64,000 nucleotides of DNA from CAVUBL01 sp963739795 (GTDB lineage: Bacteria; Acidobacteriota; Thermoanaerobaculia; Multivoradales; DATKCC01): contig CAVUBL010000011.1 in the NCBI GenBank assembly GCA_963739795.1, positions 248,001 through 312,000 of the forward strand. Reading direction: 5' to 3'. The notes under the pieces were generated by a model. The model had not been told where the DNA came from. It ran no database searches and saw only the letters and a list, made by a program, of their open reading frames with translations. The first letter of the stretch is position 1. The number at the start of each line of letters is the position of its first letter. Both the position numbers and the translations under genes were made by a program. Of the stretch, positions 45,655 through 55,276 are shown in pieces.

Positions 45655-46044
45655 ATGGCCGGCCGGTTCACCATCTTCAAGGACTTCGACTTCTCGGCGG
45701 CCCACGCCATCCGCGGCCACACCCGGGGGTGCCAGAACCTCCACGGCCACAACTACCGCCTGCGGGTGCACGTGGCGGCCGGCGAGCTGGACGAGCTCGG
45801 AATGGTGGTGGACTTCGCCGACCTCAAGGAGATCGTCTCCGAGGTCGCCGGGCCGTTCGACCACCAGGTGATCAACGAGATCCCGCCCTTCGACCGGGAG
45901 AACACCACCGCCGAGCTCTTCGCCCGCTACGTTCACGGCGAAGTGTCGCGGCGCCTCGCCGAGCGCACCGAGGGCCGCGCCGCGGTCACCCGCGTCGAGG
46001 TGTGGGAGACGCCCAGCTCCTGCGCTGTCTACGAAGAGGTGTGA
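45655..46044 (+). CDS. queD: 6-carboxy-5,6,7,8-tetrahydropterin synthase
   Basis: A 129-residue QueD/6-pyruvoyl-tetrahydropterin synthase family enzyme. The zinc histidines are His17 (FSAAH), His30 and His32 (LHGHNY), with the catalytic Cys26 in GCQN. MVVDFADLKEIV and DHQVINEIPPF with PTAE-like TTAELFARYV and VEVWETPSS are family blocks. It makes carboxytetrahydropterin in the queuosine/7-deazaguanine route. The next gene, queE, starts 2 bases after its stop, confirming the pathway. Confidence 0.93.
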   Translation: MAGRFTIFKDFDFSAAHAIRGHTRGCQNLHGHNYRLRVHVAAGELDELGMVVDFADLKEIVSEVAGPFDHQVINEIPPFDRENTTAELFARYVHGEVSRRLAERTEGRAAVTRVEVWETPSSCAVYEEV

Positions 46045-46046
46045 CG

Positions 46047-46751
46047 ATGGGCTCTCCAGCGAGCAGCCGGGCCCTGCGCCCGGCCGACCCGCGCGTCGCC
46101 CTGCCTCCCGAGCGGCGCCTGCGGGTGACCGAGATCTTCCACTCGATCCAGGGCGAGTCGACCTACGCCGGTCGGCCGTGCGTCTTCGTGCGCCTGACGG
46201 GCTGCCAGATGCGCTGCCGTTGGTGTGACACCGAGTACGCCTTCCACGGGGGTGCCTGGCGAACGGTGGAGGAGGTCCTGGACGAGGTGGCGGGGCACGC
46301 CTGCCCCTTGGTCGAGGTCACCGGCGGCGAGCCCCTGCTCCAGCCGGCGGCCCTGCCTTTGATGAGCGCGCTCGCCGACCGTGGCCACGAGGTGCTCCTG
46401 GAGACCGGCGGCGGCCTGGACATCGGCCGGGTGGATCCCCGCGTGCGGCGGATCGTCGACGTCAAGTGCCCGGGGAGCGGCGAGGCCGGCGCGAACCGCT
46501 GGGAGAACCTGGAGCTGCTTCGCCCCACCGACGAGGTGAAGCTGGTCCTGGCCTCCGAGGAGGACTACCTCTGGGCTCGGCGGGTGATCCGGGAGCGGCA
46601 CCTTCCCGAGCTCTGCCCGGTGCTCCTGTCGCCGGTCTGGGGCGAGCTCGAGCCGGCCCGGCTCGCCGAGTGGATTCTGCGCGACGGCCTGCCGGTGCGC
46701 TTCCAGCTCCAGGTCCACAAGCTCCTGTGGGGCGACCGGCCCGGGGTTTGA
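46047..46751 (+). CDS. queE: 7-carboxy-7-deazaguanine synthase
   Basis: A 234-residue radical SAM enzyme. TEIFHSIQGESTYAG opens the family domain and the cluster motif CX3CX2C is Cys53, Cys57 and Cys60 (TGCQMRCRWCDT). The VTGGEPLLQ motif and KCPGSGEAG fit QueE. It rearranges carboxytetrahydropterin to the 7-deazaguanine core, the step after QueD. The ATG at 46047 gives a slightly long N-terminus; the conserved part begins about residue 25. queC and queF are not in view. Confidence 0.93.
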   Translation: MGSPASSRALRPADPRVALPPERRLRVTEIFHSIQGESTYAGRPCVFVRLTGCQMRCRWCDTEYAFHGGAWRTVEEVLDEVAGHACPLVEVTGGEPLLQPAALPLMSALADRGHEVLLETGGGLDIGRVDPRVRRIVDVKCPGSGEAGANRWENLELLRPTDEVKLVLASEEDYLWARRVIRERHLPELCPVLLSPVWGELEPARLAEWILRDGLPVRFQLQVHKLLWGDRPGV

Positions 46752-46766
46752 GAGCCGCACCGTTCC

Positions 46767-46795
46767 TTGCGCACCCCCGGAGCGGGCGGTAGAAT
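46767..46795 (+). promoter_or_regulatory. Putative sigma-70 promoter for citrate synthase
   Basis: TTGCGC (46767-46772) and TAGAAT (46790-46795) are separated by exactly 17 bases. The -10 matches consensus at five of six positions. It lies 130 bases before the citrate synthase ATG, in the only sizeable gap of this area. Confidence 0.45.
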
Positions 46796-46927
46796 CCACC
46801 TGGGCGCCGCTCGCGCAGGCCTTCGGGTCAGGCGGTGTCTCCGGTCCGGCCAACCAGGTCATTCTGGCTGTTCCCGCCGCCCAAGGTCGTTTCATTCTTC
46901 GGTTTCACGCCCGAGTGGAGAAGTGTC

Positions 46928-48202
<1,275 letters not shown>

Positions 48203-48205
48203 GGC

Positions 48206-48628
48206 TCACCGCCGGTACTTCCAGCGCATCCGGGTGCGGAAGCGCTCGACCCGCTTCCAGAGGCCCGGCCACCGTTCGCTGAGCAGGCGGAAGAGCCAGC
48301 CGTCCACTGTCGCGCTCGCCAGCGACAGGACGGCCGCCGCCAGCACCAGGAACAGGATGCCCTGGAGGAAGGGCAGAAACAGCCCGGCGATTCCGAGCAC
48401 CAGGAACAGGGCACCGAGAGAGCCGAAGACGACTCGCGTCGCCAGCGGCAGCGGGCGCCCCGGGCGACGCAGGCGGCGGCCCGAGTCGTTCTCACCCTCA
48501 CCCCGAGGGGGCGCGGGCTCCTGGCCTTCTGCGGAGGTCATCGGCGCCACGAGCTCATGCAAGCGTCGCACCGGGCCGGTTTCGGGCTGGCTTCGGGCCG
48601 GCGCGCGGGTTCGGCGAAATCCTGTCAC
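48206..48628 (-). CDS. Small membrane protein, PGPGW/DUF454-like
   Basis: A 140-residue protein with a hydrophilic N-terminal half and a pair of hydrophobic helices (RVVFGSLGALFLVLGIAGLF, then LQGILFLVLAAAVLSLAS), followed by a basic tail (RWPGLWKRVERFRTRMRWK). This arrangement is like the PGPGW (PF09656) or YbaN/DUF454 membrane families of unknown role. The GTG at 48628 gives a 10-base gap to the sulfatase-like gene; an ATG at 48541 would remove the hydrophilic extension. It ends tail to tail with citrate synthase. Confidence 0.6.
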   Translation of the reverse strand: MTGFRRTRAPARSQPETGPVRRLHELVAPMTSAEGQEPAPPRGEGENDSGRRLRRPGRPLPLATRVVFGSLGALFLVLGIAGLFLPFLQGILFLVLAAAVLSLASATVDGWLFRLLSERWPGLWKRVERFRTRMRWKYRR

Positions 48629-48638
48629 AAGTTAAGCG

Positions 48639-50453
48639 CTACTGGAGGTAGCCGAGAGCTTCGAGGCGCTGCCTCTCCTCCGGAGTGAGGTCCGGGCTGG
48701 GCGCCTCTCCGCGGCTCTGGAGCGCCGCCCGGAGCCGCGCGTCGGCCTCCAGGCGCCGGCGGAGCAGCTCCCGCATGCGCGCCACCTGCCCGGGCCGCGA
48801 GGCGGCGAGGTCGCGGCCCTCCCGCGGGTCGCGCTCGAGGTCGTAGAGCTCCGGTGCGGTGTCCCCGGGCGGGAAGATCGCCTGCAGGCCTCCGGCGATG
48901 ACCGACTTGTACGTCGTGCCGGAGAAAACGGGTGCGTTCGGTTTCCGCTCGCCCAGGATCGAGCCGGGTAGCCCATCGGCCGAGAGGCCCGCGGCGGCCA
49001 GGAGCGTCGGAGCGATGTCGAGGGAGCTCGATGGCGTGGTGCGCCGCTCGCCCGCGTGCCGGCCGCCCGGCCACTTGATGAGGAGCGGGACCTCGAGGAG
49101 CTCGCGGTACGGGGCCTCGGGCGGGTGCAGGAGCTTCCCGTGCTCCTCGAAGGCCTCGCCGTGGTCGGCGGTGACCACGATCAGCAACCGGTCGAAGAGC
49201 CCGTCCTCCCGGAGGTCCCGAAAGAGCCGCCCGAGGGCGGCGTCGGCCGTGGAGATCCCGGCCTCGTAGAGGTAGCGAAGGATCTCCGGCTCCCTTGGGA
49301 TCGGTGCGATCTCCCCGGCGTCGATCTGAGTCAGCAGCTTCGACGCGCAGGCCCCCCGCCGGCAGCCGTAACCCGGCACGCCGAACAACTCTTCGACGGT
49401 CGCCGGGTGCATTCCCTCCGACTCGTAGGGCAGGCGGCGGGTGTCGGAGTGGGCGGTGTACAGGTGCAGGAAGTAGAAGAAGGGCTCGCCGCGGTGGTCG
49501 GCGATCCAGTCGGCGGTGGCACGAGCCGCCTGGCCCGCACGCCAGAGAACCACGCGGTAGCTGCCGAACCCCCGGTCAAAGCCCCACTTGCGGTCGAGCC
49601 AGAGGCAGTTGCGCACCAGGCCGGAAGTGGTGAACCCGGCGGCCTGGAAGCGCTCGGCGAGGGTCTCGACCGACGGCGAGATGGCCTGCGGCGCGAGCTC
49701 GGCTCCGTGCACCTCGACCGGTAGCCCGGTGAGCAGGCTGGCGTGGGACGGCTTGGTCCAGGTCGCCGCCGAGTAATGCGGAGACCAGGTCTCGCTGCGT
49801 TCGGCGAAGGCGTCGAGGGCCGGCGTTGCCGAGCCGGAGCCGCCCGCGGCGCCCGCGGCTCCGACGGCGTCCGCGCGCAGCGTGTCGAGGGAGATCAGGA
49901 GAACCTGGAGCCGGGGAGGGCTCCCCGGGTCCGGCGCCGGGGGCAGCCGGTCGCGCACGTAGAAGCGGCTGATCAGGAGGCGGCCCCCCGCCGGCACGCC
50001 GGCGTGAAGCCGGAGGGTGACCGGCTCGCCGGCGAAGCGGCTCAGGTCGAGGCTCCGGACGCTCCAGGCGTCCGGCGTCACATGCATGCGCGACTCGGTC
50101 GAGCGGTGGTCGGGGCCTTCGACGGTGACGGTCAGGTCTCCCGCCTCCGCCCTGCCCGCGCAGCCGTCGAAGACCAGCCGGGGGGCCTCGCCGAGCCGGG
50201 TCCGGAGCTCGATCGTCGCGCCGGGTGCGACGATCACCCCGTATCGGGTCTCGTCGGCGCAGAAGGTCTCTCCCACGCCCCGCCGGGCGTGGACGGCGGA
50301 GAGGGCCGAAGCGAGCTGCCCGGAGACGATGAAGTCCTGGTAGCGGACGGAGGATTCGGGGCCGCAGCCGAGCGCCAGGGCGGCGGCGGCGGCGAGGCCG
50401 ACGGCGGCGAGGCGCCTACTCCCGGCCAAGCTCCGCCTCGCGGTCCGAGCCAT
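48639..50453 (-). CDS. Sulfatase-like lipoprotein of the alkaline phosphatase superfamily
   Basis: A 604-residue exported protein. The lipoprotein signal ends LALGC (Cys30). A beta-sandwich-like region (about 60-170) precedes the sulfatase fold, which starts LLISLDTLRADAVG with Asp190. The nucleophile region is TWTKPSHASLLTG, where Thr233 occupies the place of the formylglycine Cys/Ser and His237 that of the Arg of CxPSR. TADHGEAFEEHG supplies later metal ligands. So it is probably not a true sulfatase but a phosphatase or phospho-transferase of the same fold. It overlaps the upstream phosphatase gene by 38 bases. Confidence 0.78.
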   Translation of the reverse strand: MARTARRSLAGSRRLAAVGLAAAAALALGCGPESSVRYQDFIVSGQLASALSAVHARRGVGETFCADETRYGVIVAPGATIELRTRLGEAPRLVFDGCAGRAEAGDLTVTVEGPDHRSTESRMHVTPDAWSVRSLDLSRFAGEPVTLRLHAGVPAGGRLLISRFYVRDRLPPAPDPGSPPRLQVLLISLDTLRADAVGAAGAAGGSGSATPALDAFAERSETWSPHYSAATWTKPSHASLLTGLPVEVHGAELAPQAISPSVETLAERFQAAGFTTSGLVRNCLWLDRKWGFDRGFGSYRVVLWRAGQAARATADWIADHRGEPFFYFLHLYTAHSDTRRLPYESEGMHPATVEELFGVPGYGCRRGACASKLLTQIDAGEIAPIPREPEILRYLYEAGISTADAALGRLFRDLREDGLFDRLLIVVTADHGEAFEEHGKLLHPPEAPYRELLEVPLLIKWPGGRHAGERRTTPSSSLDIAPTLLAAAGLSADGLPGSILGERKPNAPVFSGTTYKSVIAGGLQAIFPPGDTAPELYDLERDPREGRDLAASRPGQVARMRELLRRRLEADARLRAALQSRGEAPSPDLTPEERQRLEALGYLQ

Positions 50454-52086
50454 CGAGGCTGGGAGGCACAGGAATCCCCACCAGCGCGGCGATGGTCGGT
50501 GCCACGTCGGCCGCCGAGACTCGGGTGGCGATACGGTGCGGCGCGATGCCGGCCTCGCGGACGAGCCAGGGAACCCGGGTGTCGTACGGGTAGGGTGAGC
50601 CGTGGCTCGCCACCGTGGGCGGCCTGGCCGCCAGGATGTCGCTCCGGAGCTGGATCATCAGGTCGGGGCTCCGCTGGGCGTCGAAGGCGTTGGAGTACAG
50701 CTCGGCAAACGGCTCGGACGGTGGGGGAGGACCTTCGAGCTCGTCGCGGGTCCAGACGTGGGCGACCGCCGGGCATTGCTCGAGGAGCTTCGCGGCGTCG
50801 TTCTCGGCCGTGGAGAGCTTCAGGTGGTGTGCCGCCACCGCCTGTCGGTCGATGAACGGCCCGGGGTGGAGCCAGGTGGCCGGCCCCAGGTCGGCCTCGA
50901 GGCCGGTCTCGACACGCTGGAAGCAGAGGGCGTCCTGCGCTACCGCCCGCCGGCCCTCGCGGCCCCGCTCGGTGGCGGCTTCGGGCGCCGGGTCCACGCC
51001 GTGATCGGCCGAGAGCACCACCAGGGTCCGGTCGAGCCCCACCTGGTGATCGACCAGGTCCAGCAGCTCGCCGAGGGCTCGGTCGAGGCGTGCCAGCGTG
51101 TCGGCGAACTCCAGACTGTCCGGGCCGTAGCGATGGCCGACGGCGTCGAGGGAGGAGAAGGAGATGGCCAGCAGATCGGGAGCGCGATCCCGTCCCAGGC
51201 CCTCCTCGGTGATCAGCGTCTCGGCGAGCTCGGCCAGGTAGGCGTCCCCGAAGGGGGAGCGATAGAGGTCGGAGAAGTAACCCGGGCCGGGGGCGAGCTC
51301 GAGGCCGCCGAGGGCGTGGGGAAAGGTCTGGGACGCCTCGACGGCTCCGAAGTCGACGCCCGCCGCACCCAGCGCCGGCGCCCGGGCCGCGACCTCCGGG
51401 AGCGGCTCCCAGAGCGTGCCGAAGCGCTTCGTCGGCGGATGGTCCCGGTGGAAGGAGGCGAGCCACGCGGGTCCGGCCTCGCCCCAAGGGTAATAGTCGC
51501 TGCTGACGAACCGGCCGGTCGACCGGTCGTACCACAGGACGCCGTCCGGATGCTTCCCACCCAGCAGGATCGCCGCCCGGTCCTTGCCGCTGACGGCGAA
51601 CACCTTGCTCGCGGGCACCGCCGCGTGGAGCCAGTCGCCGAGCGCGTCGCCCCGGAGCCGGCGCGGGGAGCGCCCCACGTCGGGGTCGCTGACCGAGTAG
51701 ACCTCCTCGCCGCTCTCGGGATCGACCCAGTCGTTCGCGATGATCCCGTGGCTCCTGGGCTCTCTCCCCGTCGCCAGGGTCGCGTGGCCGGGTGACGTTT
51801 CGGTCACCGCGTGGTCCTGGCGCGCGTCGGTGAACCACGCCGACTCGTCGAGCAAGCGGGCGAGGCCGCCGTCGAGCAGGGGGCGCCAGCGCTCGATCTG
51901 GTCTTCCGATCCCTGGTCGATGACCAGGAAGAGGATCAGCGCCGGCGCGTCGGTGGGCAGCTCGGCCCGAGCCGGCTTGGCCGTGGCCTTGGCAGTAGGT
52001 CGGGTCGCGGCGCTCTCGCGGGGCCCGCAGCCGAGCGCCGCGACGAGAGCACAGGAGAGAAGGACGGGGATGCGCAGTTTCGGCAT
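50416..52086 (-). CDS. PafA-like alkaline phosphatase
   Basis: A 556-residue lipoprotein-type (ALGC, Cys20) member of the alkaline phosphatase superfamily. VIDQGSEDQIERW gives the first Asp ligand, TETSPGHATLATG holds the nucleophile Thr97, and NDW gives Asn118. SGKDRAAILLGGK provides Lys168 and Arg170, the pair that stabilises phosphate monoesters in PafA. SADHGVDP gives later metal ligands. It should hydrolyse phosphomonoesters in the periplasm. It lies 19 bases after the ApbE-like gene and overlaps the next phosphatase/sulfatase-like gene by 38 bases. Confidence 0.85.
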   Translation of the reverse strand: MPKLRIPVLLSCALVAALGCGPRESAATRPTAKATAKPARAELPTDAPALILFLVIDQGSEDQIERWRPLLDGGLARLLDESAWFTDARQDHAVTETSPGHATLATGREPRSHGIIANDWVDPESGEEVYSVSDPDVGRSPRRLRGDALGDWLHAAVPASKVFAVSGKDRAAILLGGKHPDGVLWYDRSTGRFVSSDYYPWGEAGPAWLASFHRDHPPTKRFGTLWEPLPEVAARAPALGAAGVDFGAVEASQTFPHALGGLELAPGPGYFSDLYRSPFGDAYLAELAETLITEEGLGRDRAPDLLAISFSSLDAVGHRYGPDSLEFADTLARLDRALGELLDLVDHQVGLDRTLVVLSADHGVDPAPEAATERGREGRRAVAQDALCFQRVETGLEADLGPATWLHPGPFIDRQAVAAHHLKLSTAENDAAKLLEQCPAVAHVWTRDELEGPPPPSEPFAELYSNAFDAQRSPDLMIQLRSDILAARPPTVASHGSPYPYDTRVPWLVREAGIAPHRIATRVSAADVAPTIAALVGIPVPPSLDGSDREAELGRE

Positions 52087-52105
52087 CGGACGCGGCGGCT
52101 CCCGG

Positions 52106-53188
52106 CTAAGGAATGCGCAGGGCGGCCCAGTTGTAGTCGGTGAGCAGGGGCTTGCCCTTGCCCGATCCCAGGAGCCAGAGGACCGAGGGGTGGGGCTCGA
52201 GGGCCGCGATCTTGAACCGGCCCTCCCGCGAGCCCAAGACCATGGCGGAGGCCGCCAGGCTCTCGGCGTCGACGGCCAGCTCGGTGACCGCGATAGTCGC
52301 CCACACTCCGTGCGGCGGCTCGCCGGTGCGCTGGTCGACGTAGTGGGGCGTCCCGTCCGTCCAGTCGGCGCGCCAGATGACGGCCAGGGACTGATCCCGG
52401 AGGACGACGCGGTCCAGGGGGCGTTGGAATCCCTCGAAAACCGGCAGCGAGACCGGCCAGCCCTCGCCGCTCGAGTCGTCGGAGTCCTCGGAGCCGGAGG
52501 AGTCCGAAGGAGCGCCGGAATCGATCGGGCCCGGGCCGAACGCCCGGACGATCCGGCCCACGCGCACCCGGCCGTTGGTCACGCCGGCGGCGCGTAGGGC
52601 CGCCACCGCCTGGTCGACGGCGAAGCCGGCCGCGAATCCGTCGAGGTCGACCCGGCTATGGGCGGCGATCCAGACCCGGGAGAGCTTGCGGTCCACCGTG
52701 AGGTGGTTGCAGGCGGCGCTGGCCGCCAGGGCCGGTCCCGGCGGCGGGGCCGACGGGTTCGCGCCCACCGCCCGCCAGTGGGCGGCCAGGTCGCCGCCGA
52801 GCGGCCCATGGGCGCCCTGGGACCAGGTGCAGAAGTGCTCGGCGCGTTCGAGGAGCTCGGCGGTCTCCGCCGACACAGTCACCTCGCGCTCGAGCTCGGT
52901 CCCCCGGTCGATCTTGCCGGTGTCGGTCTCGATCCGGTCCTCGACCTCGTGGAGCCGGTCGAACGCCTTGTGCAACGCGGCGCGGGTCGCCTGCGGAGAC
53001 AGGCCCACGACCTCGATCTCCACCGGCATACCGAACGCCTTGGCCTCGAGCTCGAGGGCGTCGGGCTTCGACGGGCTCGCCGGCGCCGCGGCGCCGGCGG
53101 CGCCCGCGGCCCCCGTCGAGGGGAAGAGCAGGAAGGTGGCGAGCCCGGCGGCCCACCCCCATGCCGCCCACCGATCGAAGCGCCTCAT
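52106..53188 (-). CDS. ApbE-like FAD:protein FMN transferase, motif-degenerate
   Basis: A 360-residue exported protein with a signal-like N-terminus (WAAGLATFLLFPS). The ApbE fold is clear: FGMPVEIEVVG at the start, DRLHEVEDRIETDTG, and a late VTELAVDAESLAASAMVLG. The normal DLGGIAKGYAVD is here DLDGFAAGFAVD (Asp181 on), lacking the Lys, and the VNxGGD strand is replaced by VRVGRIVRAFG. The Ser/Asp/Glu-rich insertion near residue 230 is extra. It may be catalytically weak, or bind flavin only. It heads the operon with PafA-like and sulfatase-like genes. Confidence 0.72.
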   Translation of the reverse strand: MRRFDRWAAWGWAAGLATFLLFPSTGAAGAAGAAAPASPSKPDALELEAKAFGMPVEIEVVGLSPQATRAALHKAFDRLHEVEDRIETDTGKIDRGTELEREVTVSAETAELLERAEHFCTWSQGAHGPLGGDLAAHWRAVGANPSAPPPGPALAASAACNHLTVDRKLSRVWIAAHSRVDLDGFAAGFAVDQAVAALRAAGVTNGRVRVGRIVRAFGPGPIDSGAPSDSSGSEDSDDSSGEGWPVSLPVFEGFQRPLDRVVLRDQSLAVIWRADWTDGTPHYVDQRTGEPPHGVWATIAVTELAVDAESLAASAMVLGSREGRFKIAALEPHPSVLWLLGSGKGKPLLTDYNWAALRIP

Positions 53189-53372
53189 CGAAAGGCATCA
53201 TACCCGAGGGCCGACCGGCACCCGCCGCGAGCGGTACCGACCGTCGGCGACCCTCCGGGCGCGCGTCTTGCGTCGAAAGGCTCGTTTTTTCTCATTCTAC
53301 GCACTTGCAAAGTGAATGGACCGCTGGTTTCCATGACGGAGCCGAGTGCGTCCATCCGGAGAGGGGATCTTC

Positions 53373-53705
53373 ATGAAGACGTTCCGCCAGCTCCTTAAGC
53401 CCTTGGTCGTGGCTCTCGCCCTGGCGTGGGTGGCCCTGCCGGTCGCCGTCCAGGCTGCCCACCGGGCCACCGACCCCGCCACTCGCGCGGTGTCTCGGAC
53501 GGCTTCGCCATCCAACGCTTCCTTCGCCGTCCTCCGGTCTCAGCCACGGACCGGGAGCGCCTCGCGCCTGCCCGGCGCCGCTTCGCCCCGGTTCACCTCC
53601 TCGTCGAGGCGGGCCATGGAGACGAGCTTGATCGGTGCCTATTCGAGCACGGCGTGTGGTCTCGGATGCACCCAGGTCGCAGTTTCGATCGACCCGAATG
53701 GCTAG
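53373..53705 (+). CDS. Small secreted protein of unknown function
   Basis: A 110-residue protein with a clear signal peptide (KTFRQLLKPLVVALALAWVA, cleavage likely after AVQA). The mature part is Ser/Arg/Ala-rich, low in structure, and ends with the two-Cys segment ACGLGCTQVAVSIDPNG. ATG at 53373 follows GGAGAGGGG with good spacing. The zinc-TPR gene starts 147 bases downstream on the same strand. The frame downstream of about 53500 could be shifted, since another frame looks similarly open. It resembles no family; a secreted peptide or precursor is possible. Confidence 0.5.
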   Translation: MKTFRQLLKPLVVALALAWVALPVAVQAAHRATDPATRAVSRTASPSNASFAVLRSQPRTGSASRLPGAASPRFTSSSRRAMETSLIGAYSSTACGLGCTQVAVSIDPNG

Positions 53706-53819
53706 GGCTTTGCGCGGCGACGTGCCTCTGCCATGTGAGCTCCTCGCGCCCGCGGAGGCATTCTCGTCACTCGGGTGTCTCGCTTTCCCCGGCTCGAAGA
53801 ACCTTAAGGATGTAGGCGA

Positions 53820-53837
53820 CAACTCAATCTGGAGTTG
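53820..53837 (+). promoter_or_regulatory. Hairpin next to the zinc-TPR ribosome site
   Basis: CAACTC (53820-53825) and GAGTTG (53832-53837) form a 6-bp stem with a 6-base loop, directly before the CGGAGG ribosome site at 53838-53843. It might affect translation of the TPR gene. Confidence 0.35.
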
Positions 53838-53851
53838 CGGAGGTCTTCGAT

Positions 53852-55210
53852 ATGGCGGAAGTTCGTGGCAAGGGCGAGTGGCACATCACCGCCGAGCTGC
53901 TCGAGTCCCTGGCCCTGGGGGAGATCGACCCCGGGGTGTATCTGACGCTGCTCCTGGAGCATCTGGTGCGCCAGTGCCCGGAGTGCCGGGCCGGGGTCGA
54001 GACGTTCTCCTCGGGGGTCTCCGCGTCGGCCGACGCCCCGCCCGCCGCCGATGGGGAGACCCTGGTGGACCGGGCCGCCGCCCCGGCGCTGGCGTTTCAG
54101 GAGGTGGAGGACCGGGCGCGCCGCGGGCTCGCCGTCCTGGAGGCCCTGCCCGACCACCCGCTCTGGCTCGCCGCGGTGCGCACGGGCTTGCTCGCCGATG
54201 CCAACCCGGCCCTGGTCGAGCTCCTCCTCGAGAAGGGTCGCCGGCGGATTCACGACTCGCCCGCGGAGGCGCTGGAGTCGGCGGAGCTGGCCGTCGAGGT
54301 CGCCGGGCGGCTTCCCGGCGGGCCGTACGGAGCGACGTTCTGCCGCGAGCGCCTTGCCGAGTCCCGCGCCCACGAGGCCAACGCGCTACGGGTCGTCGGC
54401 AACCTGCGCCAGGCCGAGAGGGTGATGGCCGACGCCGTGCGCCTCCTCGGAGGCTCGGCGGACGACTTCCTGCGCGCCGAGGTGGCGAGCCTCGCCGCCT
54501 CCCTGGCCAAGGACCAGCGCCGGTGGCCGGAAGCTCGGGTGCGCCTCGACCTAGCGGAGCGGCTCTACACGGCCGTCGGCGCCGACCCCCGAACGATCGT
54601 GCGGGTTCGGCTCAATCGCGCCGACGTCGCGTTCTGCGCGGGTGACGCGACGGAGGCCGTGGCCATGGCCCGCGCGACCCTGAAGGAGATCGACGCCGAG
54701 TCGATGCCGGACCTCCACTTCATCGCCCATCACAACCTCGCCGGGTACCTCTGCGAAGCCGGCGAGCATGAGGAGGCCCGGCAGATGCTTGGCGCGGCCG
54801 AGCCCCTCTACCGCGCTCACCCCGATCGCTCCTTCCGTTTGCGGCGAGTGTGGCTGGAGGGCCGGATCGCCCAGGGCCTGGGCGATCCCATCGCGGCCGA
54901 GGCGAGGTTTCGCGCCGCGCGCGACGGCTTTCTCGAGGCCGGACTGGGCTACCCCGCGGCCCTCGTGGCCCTCGACCTCGCGGCGCTCTGCCTCGAGCAG
55001 GGCCGCACCGCCGAGGTGCGGGAGATCGCGACCTGGACCACGGCGCTGTTCGAGGCCAACGACATCCGCCGGGAGGCCCTGGCCGCCCTTTCCCTGTTCC
55101 GGCAGGCCGCCCTGCAAGACCTGGTGACCCTCCAGGAGATCCGCCGCGTGGCGCGCTACCTGGCCGACCTCCAGAACCAGCCCGCCGCCCGCTCCGAAGT
55201 CGTCTCCTGA
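53852..55210 (+). CDS. TPR protein with zinc-finger-like N-terminus
   Basis: A 452-residue protein. Its first 60 residues are helical with HLVRQCPECRAG, like the HxxxCxxC of anti-sigma zinc domains but with one extra spacer residue. From about residue 85 to the end it is an alpha-helical TPR array (RAHEANALRVVGNLRQAERV, DLHFIAHHNLAGYLCEAGEHEEA; quoted in part). Residues 90-450 are very similar, by eye about three in four identical, to the TPR half of the HTH protein at 58162. It has no signal or membrane segment and so is cytoplasmic. It could be a regulator sensing a ligand through the TPR. CGGAGG sits 8 bases before ATG 53852. Confidence 0.75.
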   Translation: MAEVRGKGEWHITAELLESLALGEIDPGVYLTLLLEHLVRQCPECRAGVETFSSGVSASADAPPAADGETLVDRAAAPALAFQEVEDRARRGLAVLEALPDHPLWLAAVRTGLLADANPALVELLLEKGRRRIHDSPAEALESAELAVEVAGRLPGGPYGATFCRERLAESRAHEANALRVVGNLRQAERVMADAVRLLGGSADDFLRAEVASLAASLAKDQRRWPEARVRLDLAERLYTAVGADPRTIVRVRLNRADVAFCAGDATEAVAMARATLKEIDAESMPDLHFIAHHNLAGYLCEAGEHEEARQMLGAAEPLYRAHPDRSFRLRRVWLEGRIAQGLGDPIAAEARFRAARDGFLEAGLGYPAALVALDLAALCLEQGRTAEVREIATWTTALFEANDIRREALAALSLFRQAALQDLVTLQEIRRVARYLADLQNQPAARSEVVS

Positions 55211-55218
55211 CTCGACGG

Positions 55219-55252
55219 AAAAGGGGCCGGGGACGGCTTCGCCCCCGGCCCC
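55219..55252 (-). terminator. Terminator between convergent genes
   Basis: GGGGCCGGGG (55223-55232) pairs perfectly with CCCCGGCCCC (55243-55252) around a 10-base loop. An A-run at 55219-55222 gives four U on the minus strand, so it best serves the secreted-protein gene ending at 55277, though it may stop both. Confidence 0.65.
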
Positions 55253-55276
55253 CTCAGGCTCACCGCTTGCTCGAGG

